Assembly: GCA_019454045.1 (NCBI GenBank)
Contig: SKCR01033464.1
Coordinates: forward strand, 62,001-126,000
Direction of reading: 5' to 3'
Length of the DNA: 64,000 nt
DNA from: Zanthoxylum bungeanum
Lineage: Eukaryota > Streptophyta > Magnoliopsida > Sapindales > Rutaceae
The number at the start of each line of letters is the position of its first letter. The stretch's first letter is position 1. The notes under the pieces are model-generated. The model did not search any database, was not told the DNA's origin, and saw nothing but the letters and a program-made list of their open reading frames with translations. A program made the position numbers and the translations under genes. Shown piece after piece: positions 22,311 to 33,655 of this stretch.

Positions 22311-22660
22311 TGTTAGTTCAGCTGCCACTTTCATACAGGGTAATGCATATGACATGCTAACCACCATTTGAAGACTCCATGAAGAAGTTGCCAAGCAACT
22401 TTAGGTGATCTTTGACAATGAAGAAAATGAGCCAATAATTCTTGATAAAGCCATGATTTGTGGCATGGAATCAGGGATGAATAGTAGTCATTTTTCTACT
22501 ATAAAAACAACATCCCAGTGAGTGTGTGGATATTGTAGAGAGAAGTGTGAGGTTTTTCTTTGAGTTTTCTTTGTGTAAAACTTGTGTATTATTCTTGTAG
22601 TAATAATACGAATTCGGTTTTTCCTCAAACACTTCCTAGAGTGATCCTTATTTCACAACA
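22311..22660 (+). repeat. Copia-1 3' LTR
   Basis: TGTTAGTTCAGC to TTTCACAACA, partner of 17281-17627. Small indels between the copies show that the insertion is not very recent. Confidence 0.92.
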
Positions 22661-23847
22661 CCAACTGTTGTGATAGATATGATATACACACTCGAGACAT
22701 GATATATTATCTCCCTACTTCCATTGGTATTATATCCGATTAGAAACATGTATTCTCTGGGCCATTTTCATTTGAAAATTGTGTTTTTAGAGAGAGACAC
22801 ACCGTCAAGTTTTTTTTACCTTATTTTTTTTTTCTTTTTATGATGCCTTTTATTTATGATAACAACAAAGCAATTTGTATTATTTTAACATTCCCTCAAC
22901 ACGCAATGTTTTGTTTTTTTTGTGTGTCAAAAATAGTAATTTCAAAAAATAAATTTTGAATTTTTAAAATTATGTTATTATTTTGGTCACAAAATAATAA
23001 AAATTATGTACTAGTGAATGACAACTGAGTATAAATATAATTGTTGTTATAACAAAAAAGAGGTATAGTTCTACAACTAATTCGAATAAATTAATATAGA
23101 TGATCCCGACCTGTCTATAGCCCCTCATTTTTTAAAATGACTAACAACCAAGGGTCTTAATTTTTTATATTATAATATTATATTATGATTAAGGACATCA
23201 AGCAATAAAAATAATATTAGATTTCGAGGACACCAGTGCCGACCTTGAATACAACAAATAAAAGTAGGAATTCATCCTTATATAATAAGGAGGGTCATAG
23301 TTAAAAATATAATTTTGTACATATGCTTTTAATAAAGACTAATCCTAAAGAACTTAGAAAGAAAATACATACTAATCTAAAACACTTATAAGTAGGGATG
23401 ATAAAAATTCCGGTGAAGATGAGGGCTTGTGGGGGCCAATACATTAGGAATGGGTAATATGAAAAATTTTATCTATACATTAGTTGGACGAATCGGGTAC
23501 AAATATTGATATCTCATTTAAATATAAATAAAATTTTCATGTGAACGGAGATTCGCACTGGGGTCGCGGAGACCCAGTACATTAAAAACGGATAAATAAA
23601 TAATTTCATTATCCATTAATTAAATGACACAAATATAAATATTGATATCCTTATATCATATCCAACCTATTACGATCCCAAAACATAATTGTGTAAAACA
23701 ATATGTCACACGAGTCCCCATGAGCAAGCATTCCAGAGATGCAGGGGCCATGTACAGTTTCTGTTTTCAAAGCCCAAGGTTGCTCAATGGGCTGGGCAAG
23801 TTATGAGACCACCCTAAGCTATTTTTGTCACACCGAATAACATATTT

Positions 23848-24100
23848 TTATTTAATACAATTACAATACAAGTCTACAGAAATCTACTGGAATATTGAAT
23901 ACAAATATTGAAAAATATTCATAATTGTACGTCTACTAAAGACGAAATAATAACTCTCACTCAAATATGGGGAGAATTATACTACAACCAATAGGAGAAT
24001 ATTCAACTCTCAAATTGAGAGAAATTTTTTGACTCCCTACCATTACAGGGAGTCGAAACACAAATCCATCACTAGGCCAAGAGCCCAGTGGCAGTGTGGC
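23848..24100 (-). mobile_element. tRNA-derived SINE with 16-bp target duplication
   Basis: The flanks carry the same 16 bases ACCGAATAACATATTT (23832-23847 and 24101-24116). On the - strand the element begins GCCACACTGCCACTGGGC, has an A-box-like GGCCTAGTGATGG and a B-box-like TTTCGACTCCC, and ends in an A-rich tail (AATAAAAAT). Length about 253 bases, long exact target duplication and A-rich 3' end fit LINE-mobilised SINE insertion. The family was not identified. Confidence 0.82.
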
Positions 24101-24634
24101 ACCGAATAACATATTTAAATGTGTACAAAAGGGCCAAAAAAGAAACTATTTAAAAAAAAAAATTAAATTAGGACAATATGTGTACGGCGAATTATCTGAT
24201 TCAGCCAAAAATCGTTAAACAAAAATAAAATGGGTCCCATAAACCTATCCTCATATGATCTGTTTACAGAGAATATAGTTAATTAGAGCGTGTTGTCGGA
24301 GCCGCCTAGGCTAAGCTTCCATTTGAGCATTGATATCATCCCAAAAGATTTTCCACGATCCTGCTTCTATTCATGAAACATATATATATATTTTTCAATA
24401 TTATTATAAGTTGCATGGATAATGACATTAACTTTGATAAAACAGACTATTTAACGAATTTGAATTAATTAATTAATCAATCAAAAATAATAAACATACA
24501 CACATTTTTCCCTACAATTTTCCCAACTGTAATGTGTGTATATCATTTCCCTTAACCAATTAGTCAGAGCCTTGCTATTGACGATATTAATTTACCACAA
24601 CTAATAAGCAAGGAATTATGCCAGATTATATGTA

Positions 24635-24819
24635 AGGGTCATGCTAACTAGTACCATAATGACACTTATTAAGGATCCATTTTTGGTAAGTTTTCATATC
24701 ACTTTTATGGGGAAAGTAAAAAATTGTCAAAACATTAATTACATTTTCATTTTTCCTATAAAAATTTTCCTAAAATGGATCATTAACAAGTGCCATAAGG
24801 GCACTCATTAGCATTTCCC
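24635..24819. mobile_element. MITE, about 185 bp, copy 1 of a family also at 60840
   Basis: Inverted ends AGGGTCATGCTAA and TTAGCATTTCCC extend into about 45 bases of imperfect inverted repeat including GGATCCATTTT / AAAATGGATC. The flank is a 7 of 8 match (TATATGTA / CATATGTA). An 8-base duplication suggests the hAT superfamily. There is no coding capacity. Confidence 0.75.
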
Positions 24820-25599
24820 CATATGTAATATAACATGGAATTAGCACGCACTTTGAAAATATGTTGTGAGAAATAAAGCTTTGCTCTTTCATTCAAGTTT
24901 TAGTTTTGAAATTAATTAAATTTGGACAAACGTACTTATTACAAGAGGAATTATTTTTCTGTTTCTGGTCAATGTGGGGGCTTTGTCTAGGTTAAAAAAA
25001 TAACTGGTCATCAAATGCGCAGGCCAAGGATCTGCTTTTAATTTTTCTGCTCTTGGAATAATGATATTTGTAAAAGATAGTGATAAAAAGATGATAAAAT
25101 AGTATATAAAATTACATATTTTTGTATTTTTCTTAACATGCAATTAAAACTAAGTAGTTTTAATTGTTTTTTTTATCATTAGTTTATATAAATGTCATTT
25201 TTCTTATGTAAAACGTAAAACAGAAGAATCAAAGCAGTATATCGTATAAATGAAAATGATAAATTTTAATTCATTAACTGGAACAAGGGAAAATAAATTC
25301 GTTTACTTAGTACTTACCAAATACCAAAGCCAAAGACAACTCTTGGAATCAGTTCTTGCATTTTTATATATGTATATAAAATGATAACTGTATACCCAAA
25401 AAAATTTCAAAATTTTGCAAAATAATCTTCGAATCCCATGAAATTCTCCATAGATATGATTTCAAACGATCAAATAAACACTTTCAATGATGTAGGATAA
25501 TTCTTAGGAGTATTTTATTTTATTTTTTAATTTTTTTCATATTAATTTATATGGACAAAAGTTATTAAAAGAGATTTGAATTTTACCGAACTTGATGTA

Positions 25600-25750
25600 A
25601 TACTGATTTCACATTGGTTATGAGTATATAAGGATGAATATGTATTTTCATTGGTATGATGTCTTTTTGGTAGAGTCAAAGAGCAAATCCATGAGGGCTT
25701 AGGCCTCAGGTAGTGTCCACGGTTTCTTATAAGTGGTATCAGAGTCATAC
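25600..25750 (+). mobile_element. LTR end plus initiator-Met PBS, lone Copia remnant
   Basis: TGGTATCAGAGTC at 25734-25746, preceded by a sequence ending ..GTTTCTTATA, looks like the end of a 5' LTR and its PBS. A leader-like CGGAGTTACCCACGTGG follows. No gag or second LTR is found nearby. Confidence 0.5.
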
Positions 25751-26148
25751 ACCGGAGTTACCCACGTGGATGAATCATCAGAATGCAGAACAAAAAAAAA
25801 AGATGGTAAGCCCCGATTATGATCCGTGGATGTGCTCACCTAGATAGGCGGTGTATATAAAAAAAATAATAAATAAAATTACGTAATTTTATATGTTATT
25901 TTATCACTATTTTTTATCCGTATGTTATTATACAAATATCAATTTTCAGTAAAAATTAGAGAGGATATGATAGTCTGACTTGATGTAACAATAATATTTC
26001 TTCTGTGTACGTAATGGTGGCTTGATTAATGCAAAAAATTGTAATTAAACAGACGAATGAAAGGTATCAAGATACAATTTCATTGATAAAATGCAGAGAC
26101 AGTGAAATATAATATATTAATAATGTCTCTTGGACGATTGGGTACTAT

Positions 26149-26455
26149 TGTTGGTTCACATGCATGCAGAAGAACATGCATAGAGCTGCACCAAATGCAG
26201 CTGGCTTGCCAAATGAGAAGCTGGCAGAAGCTGTCAAACCGCGTGTTACTGTAGCACGCGGTTTGGACATTATAAAAGGAGCCTTAGAGCTCAGTTATCA
26301 TCATCCCGAAGTGTGTGTAAGCTCCAAGTAGAGAGTTTTAGAGTGTGAGTTTTTTTGTTAAGTTTCTAGTTGTAAACTTGAATTATTCTTGTAGTAATAA
26401 AATTACAATTCGGTTTTTCCTCAAATACACTCTAAGTGATCGGTGAATCACAACA
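26149..26455 (+). repeat. Copia-2 5' LTR
   Basis: TGTTGGTTCACATGCATGCAG to TCACAACA, with TATA box cattataaaagg near 26270. The first two thirds differ entirely from the Copia-1 LTR, while the last part (GTAGTAATAA..CGGTTTTTCCTCAAA) is shared with it. Confidence 0.9.
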
Positions 26456-26457
26456 AG

Positions 26458-26470
26458 TGGTATCAGTAGC
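26458..26470 (+). other. Copia-2 primer-binding site
   Basis: TGGTATCAGTAGC is the initiator-Met PBS with one extra T compared with Copia-1. Confidence 0.8.
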
Positions 26471-27077
26471 TTTGGTTCTTCATTGGGATCGAAAAACCGA
26501 AGAACGGAGCTCGGTTCGGAAAATTCGAGGTCCGGCAAAGTTGTGTAAAAATCAATTGTGAGCATACCATCAGCTAGTTCACGTCGAGACGAGCATGTGG
26601 TATTTTCCGGCGATCAAACGGAGGTCCAGAGAGCCCACACGCGCCAGGCAGAGAACTCCCCGCGCCTCCACTCGCAGAACACGCGCCTCACGCGCGCTGA
26701 AGGTTGAAGACGATCCGCGTGGCCGCCACGTCACGCCCAGTCAGCGCCTCATCAACGCCCAATCAGCAGACACGTCAACCGCAACCAGCCACATCATACG
26801 CCACGTGTCTGTCATGTTAGCAATCGGTCCCACCTTGCCATGTCAGCACTGTCACGTCTGCGCCTGGTAAATTTCATTTAGCCCCCTGAAGTTTTGAAAT
26901 TTACACTTTTGCCCCAGAAACTTTTAAGAATTAAACAAATCAGCCCATGTGTCGGATTTAGACCAACGAAGTGTCTATTCCACCATTTTCGACCGTTCCG
27001 GACGCAACGGTGACTTCAGATTTGTGAAATTCAGCCCCAATTTTATTTTATTTACATTTTAAACTTTAAAATTTAAA

Positions 27078-27912
27078 ATGGAAATTGGAGATTCGTCTTC
27101 TGGTGCAATGATTAAACTGGCTGCAACTAATTACTCCCTCTGGAGACCTCGGATGATAGATTTTTTGCATTGTAAAGATCTGTTTGATGTCATCGAGTTG
27201 AAAGGAGTGAAACCAGAGTCTGTTAAGGAGTATGACTGGAATAAACTCAACAACAAAACTTTGGGTCAGAAGATAAGGCAGTGGATCGGTCACAGTGTCT
27301 TCCACCACGTAGCACATGATTCAGATGCTTACGGGATGTGGATAAAGAAGGAAGACATGTTTGAGGCCAAGACAGCTCGGAATAAAGCCCTGTTAATGAG
27401 GCGTTTGGTGAACCTGAAGCTACGGAGTGGAACTTCCGTTGCGGAACACACCAACGAGTTCCAGAGCCTGGTGAACCAGTGTCTGCAGTAGACATGCAGC
27501 TGGAGATGAAGTACAAGCCCTCTTACTACTCAGTTCCCTTCCTGATAGCTGGGAGACATTGGTGGTTACTCTCAGCAATTCCGCTCCAGGAGGTAAAGTT
27601 ACCATGCCTATGGTAAAAGATGCCATGTCGAATGAGGAGTCCAGGAGAAAAGATGTTGGCTCAGAACAGACAGAAGCCTTCGTCACAGAGACTCGAGGAA
27701 GACATCAAGGAAGAGACGGAGAGAGAGGCAGAAGCACAACCAGTGGTAGATCCTCAGATGGAAGGAAGCCTACCTATAAGTGCTACCATTGTGGCATTGT
27801 AGGCCACCTAAAGAAGAATTGCCGAAAACTGCAACGAGAGAGCAGAGAGAAGGCAATCACCAGCCGAAGAATGACGAAGGAGAGACACTGGTCGTTGTCC
27901 AAGCAGATGTAG
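27078..27912 (+). pseudogene. Copia-2 gag, frameshifted
   Basis: It has the same start as Copia-1 gag (KLAATNYSLWRPRM). The frame breaks near 27480-27500 (deleted base before CLQ) and resumes at 27559. The zinc knuckle CYHCGIVGHLKKNC is present near 27780. Confidence 0.88.
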
Positions 27913-28334
27913 CAATATGCTCCATACAGGAAGAGACATGCCTTCACAACGCAACCCAAGATGTTGAGTGGGTGGTAGATACTGCAGCATCCTACCACGT
28001 CACTCCTCACAGAGATTTCTTCACAACATACAAAGCGGGAGACTTTGGAGCAGTGAAGATGGGAAATATCAGTTCCTCTGGGATAGTAGGAATGGGTGAT
28101 ATTCAGTTGCGGACAAATGTCGGGTGTACATTGACCTTGAAGGATGTCCTGCATGTTCCAGAACTTCGGCTGAATGTACTCTCGGGGATAGCTCTTGACA
28201 AACAGGGCTATGAAAATCACTTCAGAAATGGCACATGGAGAATGACGAAAGGTGTCATGGTTGTCGCCCGAGGACATGCTTGCGGCGCACTATACAAGAC
28301 TCATGTGAAGATTTGTGCAGACAGCCTCAAGTAG
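27900..28334 (+). pseudogene. Copia-2 protease
   Basis: The frame carries VVDTAASYHVTPHRDFF and HVPELRLNVLSG as in Copia-1. A stop in the GAG-pre-integrase linker (at 28332-28334) ends it. Confidence 0.85.
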
Positions 28335-28339
28335 CTGAA

Positions 28340-29060
28340 AAAGAGGCTTCTCAAAATCTGTGGAACCGGAGACTCGGACACATGAGTGGGAGATGGTTGT
28401 CTACCCTGAACAAGAAGGAGCTTACCAAGGATGTTGCACGAGGTCCTTGAATCACTACTCGATTGGTAAGCAACGCAGAGTCTCATTTGATTTATCTTCA
28501 GAGAGAAGATCAGAGTTGCTCAGTCGTGGTGCACTCTGATGTTTGTGGTCCCTTGGAGGTTGATTCATTGGGCGGTAACAAAGTATTTCTGACTTTCGAT
28601 GATGCTTTACGGAAAATCTGGGTGTATTTCCTCAAGACGAAGGATCAGGTCCTAGATCAGTTCAAGCTGTTCCACGCCATGGTAGAGCATGGTAGAGCAT
28701 GAAACAGGGAAGAAGCTGAGTGCCTTCGCACAGACGATGAAGGCAAGTACAGTTCCAGGGAGTTCGAAGCCTACTGCATGAGACATAGCATTCGACATGA
28801 GAGAACTGTTACACACACTCCACAACATAATGGTGTCGCTGCAAGCATGAACCGCACCATTATGGAGAAAGTCAGAGGAATGATCAGTATGGCTAAGCTG
28901 CCAAAGCCATTCTGGAGAGAAACTGTTCGTGCTGCCTGTTACCTGATCAACACAGATCACCAACTGAACCGTTGAACTTGGAGATTCCGGATAAAGTGTG
29001 GTCTGGTAAGAATCCCTCCTACACTCACCCTAGAGTATTCGGTTGTTTAGCCGTTGTATA
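28340..29060 (+). pseudogene. Copia-2 integrase, broken
   Basis: Pieces in several frames show HSDVCGPLEVDSLGG, FDDALRKIWVYFL and HNGVAASMNRTI. The catalytic Glu region GVAERMNR is changed to GVAASMNR, and the second Asp motif (LRTDDEGKY) lies across a frameshift. A short local duplication (CATGGTAGAG twice, near 28678-28697) causes one of the shifts. Confidence 0.85.
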
Positions 29061-29728
29061 TGTATCCAATGAGCTCAGGAGAGAAGCTCGATGCAAGAAC
29101 AACTCCATGTATATTCCTAGGCCATGGAGATGAAGAATTTGGATACAGACTATGGGATCCGAATGTGAAGATGGTCATCAGAAGCCAGGAAGTAGAGTTT
29201 CTTGAAGACCGAACAATTGAAGACATTGAAATGCCCAGAATGTCTTCCAATTCCAGTGCCAACAGAAATCCAGACCCAGCACCAGCACAATTGGCCACAG
29301 ATAGGGTGCACGAGGAAATTCCAGAAGCAGAACCAGAGGAGGCAGAGCAAGATAGAGATGTTGAGCAGGGGGAGACACAGCCTGTTCCATCGGAGATTAC
29401 AGAAGAAAGTGTTGAGCAGGGGGAGCCGCAACCCACTCCACTAGAAGCTGCAAGATCATTCACAGAGATGGATGATGATAGACCTCCTGAAACCAGTGTA
29501 CCTCAGACAAGAAGATCTGAGCGAGGAGGCAGGATTCCATCAACCAGATATCCGGGATCCGAATATATTAGCTTACTGATGTGGGGGAGCCAGAGAGTTT
29601 CCCAAAGGCAAGAAGGCACTGAGGAACAAATGGGTGAAGAAACATGGCATCAAAACTGTGCAGAGACCACAACAGAAAATTACTGTGCAGACACACAGTG
29701 GATTGTACTATGCAGAGACATAGCATGA
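29054..29728 (+). pseudogene. Copia-2 linker region and residual tail, RT absent
   Basis: The 224-residue frame covers the integrase C-terminal region (LGHGDEEFGYRLWDP) and an acidic Glu/Pro-rich linker (EAEPEEAEQDRDVEQGE). It then diverges after ..STRYPGSEYISL, exactly where Copia-1 enters RT. What follows is a degenerate repeat of TGCAGAGACACAG-like units. Confidence 0.85.
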
Positions 29729-30002
29729 GAATAATGTACAGAGATGCAGTGAAGTGTGCTGTACAGAGACACAGCCAACATGTCAACAAAGGAACATTGG
29801 TTACCCGAGACAAGCTAGAGTTGTGCAGAGACATAACCGGGATAGCTGTCATATAACGATTATTTCAGATACAGAGAACTACGATTGACTTGATCTCAAC
29901 TCAGGGTACGTAGGCAGTCATACAGATGCAGCCATGGGAGGATCCTTTGAGGATCCAGTTTGGATGATTGATGGTCGGCTCAGATTTGGAAAAATTTTCA
30001 CC

Positions 30003-30014
30003 GATGGGGAGATT
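30003..30014 (+). other. Copia-2 polypurine tract
   Basis: GATGGGGAGATT directly before the 3' LTR. Confidence 0.8.
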
Positions 30015-30359
30015 TGTTGGTTCACATGCATGCAGAACATGCATAGAGCTGCACCAAATGCAGCTGGCATGCTTTCCACCGAAAGCATGATGAAGACACC
30101 TTCAACTTGCCAAATGAGAAGCTGGCAGAAGCTGTCAAACCGCGTGTTACTGTAGCACGCAGTTTGGACATTATAAAAGGAGCCTTAGAGCTCAGTTATC
30201 ATCATCCCGAAGTGTGTGTAAGCTCCTAGTAGAGAGCTTGAGAGTGTGAGGTTTTTTTGTTAAGTTTCTAGTTGTAAACTTGAATTTTATTCTTGTAGTA
30301 ATAAAATTACAATTCGGTTTTTCCTCAAATACACTCTAAAGTGATCGTGAATCACAACA
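30015..30359 (+). repeat. Copia-2 3' LTR
   Basis: It matches the 5' LTR but carries an extra stretch (ATGCTTTCCACCGAAAGC and following, about 30070-30106) that the 5' copy lacks. Ends TGTTGG..CACAACA. Confidence 0.9.
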
Positions 30360-31399
30360 ACTATGCCAATTGTCTACCAGAAAAGCAAGAGTTGTAAACA
30401 TATATGAAATAATTTTTATAAAAAGTTTGTGATTATAATATTACTATTAAAAAAAATGCCGAGTTTTTTTTATAGAACATTATAATGAATAATAATCGGC
30501 TTATAATTTAGTTTTAAAATTGAAGTGTTTATTTTACCTTGATTATTTTTTCTTATTAAATTTCAACATTAAATATTATTTCTAAGTTTATTTTTCATTT
30601 CCGTTCACATAATCACGTTCAAATCTTGTTTCGTCAATAAATTGAAAATATGATGATTGATTTCAAAAAGAAAAAAATAAAATCAATAATATAGATTTAG
30701 CTACTATTTTATAAAAAATTATAACCATATAACAATTTAAAATCTATTAAAAATTTAAATATATACGACCCCAAAAACATCAATATTAGTTTGAAACTTA
30801 ACCTTTAACTTGAACATTGATGTTATGATCACATACCCAACGGACTCGACATTTATTATTTGGATGCTCAAAAATCTAGTAATTTTTAATGATAATGGTT
30901 CCAAAAAGATGCAGTAGTGTTGATATTTTTCAAATGAAATGTGACTCGTTCCTATTCAATAATATTGACCAATTTATCTCTCTTCTATTAATATTATATA
31001 TATCATGTAATCGAGTCCGCAATAACTATTTATCTATTAAAATATCATAACTGCATAGGTAACCCATAAATTTAATCAAAATAATATAAATTTATTTCTT
31101 TTTAAAGAGTCTTTTAGAACAACTAATTTTCATTATTCAATTTACTGTATAGATAAAGAAATATACATTTGAAGATTAAATTTAGACAAATGCTTTTATA
31201 ACAAACCCAACAGATTCGACATTTATCATTTCCCTGCTCAAATGCTGGTCATACCAATAATCATAGTTATTCCAATGACACAACAATTGATATTTTTTAG
31301 ATGAAATTTTATTTATCCATCTTTAATAATTTCAGTTAACAAATATATCTTTTATTAATATTATATAATCATTTATATCACATCATAATCCGTATCAAT
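30360..31399. other. Intergenic AT-rich DNA with a diverged direct duplication
   Basis: There is no gene. A segment around 30830-31085 (ACATACCCAACGGACTCGAC..) recurs in diverged form at 31196-31399 (ACAAACCCAACAGATTCGAC..), and the second copy is interrupted at 31399 by the nested element. It continues at 60775. Confidence 0.65.
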
Positions 31400-31649
31400 T
31401 GTTAGGGTATCGTGTGTTGAAGTTAAAGTGAAATTGAGAATAATTGTTAGTTCAAGAGGCATTGTCTACCATATAACAAATAATTAGGAGGCTTAGCATA
31501 TCATAAATATTATCAATAAAAAAAAAAGAAAGCAATGAGACACATATTTAACGTGATAAAACCTTCAATGTGAGGGAAACATCAACGTGAAAAAGTAGAA
31601 GAATTTCACCATGGTGTAAAGAATTTTACAGTCTCTCTCTAACCACAAG

Positions 31650-31832
31650 TAGGGGTGTGCATTAATCGGTTTTAACCGATTAACCGAACCGTTCCGACCC
31701 ATTTTTTATTACGGTTTGGTTAATTCGGTTAAATCGGTTATTGCGGTTAAAATTTTTAATTTTTTCGGTTATTCGGTTCGGTTACGATTATGAGATTCGT
31801 ATAACCGAACCGACCGATTAACCAAAATTAAA

Positions 31833-31915
<83 letters not shown>

Positions 31916-32610
31916 CGCGTGCGAATCCTTTAATTTTTTAGAGTTAAGATAGTCTGCATGTAAACTCTCAATTGGTTGTAGTTATATTGATTTGATAATA
32001 CTACCCGAAAATAAAATTGATAAAATTCAAATGACAAGCTGCATTAACAGCTTGGTTTTGACTCTTTTTAATTTCTCTCAATAAGTTAAAGGTAAAAATA
32101 CATAAAATTTCAGATGTGTGGATTTTGCATCGTGGGGATTCGTGACCCTTAAAATTTCTAACATGGCAGGTTTGGAAGGAAATCTGAGGCCGTGACAATC
32201 ATCAAGGGTTTAAAAAATATTTATCTCCCATGTAATTAAATATAGATATATTTAATCAATGTTAGTTAGAATCGGTATTTGTAGAATCGGATATGTGATC
32301 GAATTAGTGATCCAAAAAATTTAATGCGTCAGTGGTTCGATTGGTTGAAACGTTCCGAAAAAATCGGTAGAACCGACCTACATCATATATAATTTTACTA
32401 ATTAAAAATTATAAAAAAATATTAAATTTTAATTTATATCGATTGGTTAATAACCGAATTAACCATAACCGACCGAAATATAATGGTTAATTGGTTAATG
32501 ATTATGTGTCATAATTGGTTAAATCGGTCACACTTTTATTTAACCGAAAATTTCGGTTACGGTTAAAAAATTAAGGATTAACCGACCGTACCGACCGATG
32601 CACACCCCTA
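31650..32610. mobile_element. hAT-like non-autonomous element with CGGTTAACCG subterminal repeats
   Basis: The ends TAGGGGTGTGCA / TGCACACCCCTA are perfect inverted repeats. Flanks are identical 8-mers ACCACAAG (31642-31649 and 32611-32618). Subterminal arrays of AACCGATTAACCGAACCG-type units occur at both ends, and an (AT)n run lies near 31833-31910. No transposase is seen. The 8-base duplication indicates hAT mobilisation. Confidence 0.92.
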
Positions 32611-32869
32611 ACCACAAGAAGTGAACAATCTCACACTCTCTTAAAATATGAGAATTACAACTCTCTCACAAACTATTAAGAATGAATTATATTTTATCTC
32701 TTAGAATACAATAATTTGGTTGAGAATGTGACGAAGAATATAATGAAATGAAGCCTCTATTTATAGGCAATAAATTCACAATGCAAATAGTGAATTTTAA
32801 TTTTTTTTTATTGTTTTCCTTTTAAGCATATGGGACCCACCCATTTTTTTTTATTATTTTCATTTAATC

Positions 32870-32891
32870 ATTGCACCGAAAGGTGCAATGA
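32870..32891. repeat. Perfect 22-bp palindrome in the left Copia-3 LTR
   Basis: CATTGCACC-GAAA-GGTGCAATG is a nine-base stem with a GAAA loop, present in the left LTR and absent from the matching place in the right LTR (about 60757). Confidence 0.7.
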
Positions 32892-32929
32892 TTCTCATAA
32901 GCCAATAATTCTCCAACTTGAAAACTTGA

Positions 32930-33180
32930 TTGAAAACTAATAAGTTTCCACACCATCATTTCTACTTTGTCGTATTCAAGTTGTCTGCATTGATTGGCAG
33001 TTGATGAAGATCTATTTACAACATAATTTGTTGTATAAACTGCTTTTGTCCAAAAACACTTTGGTAGACTAGCTGTTATGAGTATAGCTCTTACTCGTTC
33101 CAGCAGCGTTATATCCATCATTTCTGCCACCCCATTTTGTTGAGGAGTGTAAGATGTAGTAGTTTGTCTTTTGATGCATT
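32930..33180 (-). pseudogene. Copia-3 integrase fragment
   Basis: The - strand reads LLERVRAILITASLPKCFWTKAVYTTNYVVNRSSST, the conserved segment following the integrase catalytic Glu in Copia elements. It runs almost directly into the 3' LTR, so RT and RNase H are deleted. Confidence 0.8.
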
Positions 33181-33655
33181 ATTGCTGACAATATGCATCA
33201 AAATCCTTGCTGCAATATTCTCCTCAATTATATGTCCTTAAACACTTGAATCTCATTTCAGTTTCAACTTCAAATTGTGCTTTGAAGTTTCTGAAAACTG
33301 GCATCCCATTTGACTTGTTTCTGATCAGGTACATCCAACATCTTATAAAAAAGTCATCAATAAATGATACAAAATATTTTACTTTCCCCAGAGATTGAAC
33401 TGGTGCTTCCCAAATATCAGAGTGAATTGACTATAAAATGGTTTTACTATAGGCACTTGACTTGCTGAATTTTAATCTGTTTTGCTTACTTGTAACACAA
33501 TGCTCTTAAAACGGTAGACTAACCGCTTTCAAGCCTGGGAGTAGCTATTGATTGACGATAATCTTCATTCCATGTTATGACATATGACACAGTTTTCGAT
33601 GCCACAACATAGAAGCTTCCTCTCCATAATCCAGTGATGCTACTGATGCAATTGC

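Larger units (their letters stand above)
17281..22660 (+). mobile_element. Full-length Ty1/Copia retrotransposon (Copia-1), degenerate
   Basis: Two LTRs (17281-17627 and 22311-22660), an initiator-Met PBS at 17630, gag, protease, integrase, RT, RNase H in Copia order and a PPT at 22298-22310 make a complete element of 5.38 kb. Flanks are CCAAT (17276-17280) and CCAAC (22661-22665), a five-base target duplication with one difference. The coding region is open in large pieces but shifts frame near 19060, 19570-19730, 20240-20510 and 22020, so it is probably not autonomous now. Confidence 0.93.
22661..26148. other. Intergenic region with SINE, MITE and LTR remnant
   Basis: No host gene is seen. 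Recognisable content is the SINE (23848-24100), the MITE (24635-24819) and an LTR/PBS remnant (about 25600-25750). The rest is AT-rich DNA, including a patch at 23395-23690 whose start (GTAGGGATGATAAAAATTCC) resembles another non-autonomous DNA element without a visible right end. Confidence 0.5.
26149..30359 (+). mobile_element. Ty1/Copia retrotransposon lacking RT (Copia-2)
   Basis: The LTRs are 26149-26455 and 30015-30359, with the identical five-base duplication ACTAT on both sides (26144-26148 and 30360-30364), a PBS at 26458 and a PPT at 30003-30014. Gag, protease and integrase pieces are closely similar to Copia-1, but RT and RNase H are missing: after about 29575 the sequence jumps to a short repetitive tail before the PPT. 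It would depend on another element for reverse transcription. Confidence 0.92.
31400..32906 (-). repeat. Copia-3 3' LTR (left copy), with hAT-like insertion
   Basis: It starts TGTTAGGGTATCG on the + strand and ends about CATAAGCCAATA. It matches 35040-35119 and 60297-60774 in blocks (ACGTG.TAAAACC, CACCATGGTG.AAAG, CTCACACTCTCTTA.AATATGAG). It is interrupted at 31650-32610 by a hAT-like element. Confidence 0.85.

Noticed and set aside
31950..32220. Captured gene fragment inside the hAT-like element
   Set aside because: No conserved protein could be read in any frame; left as unexplained interior sequence.
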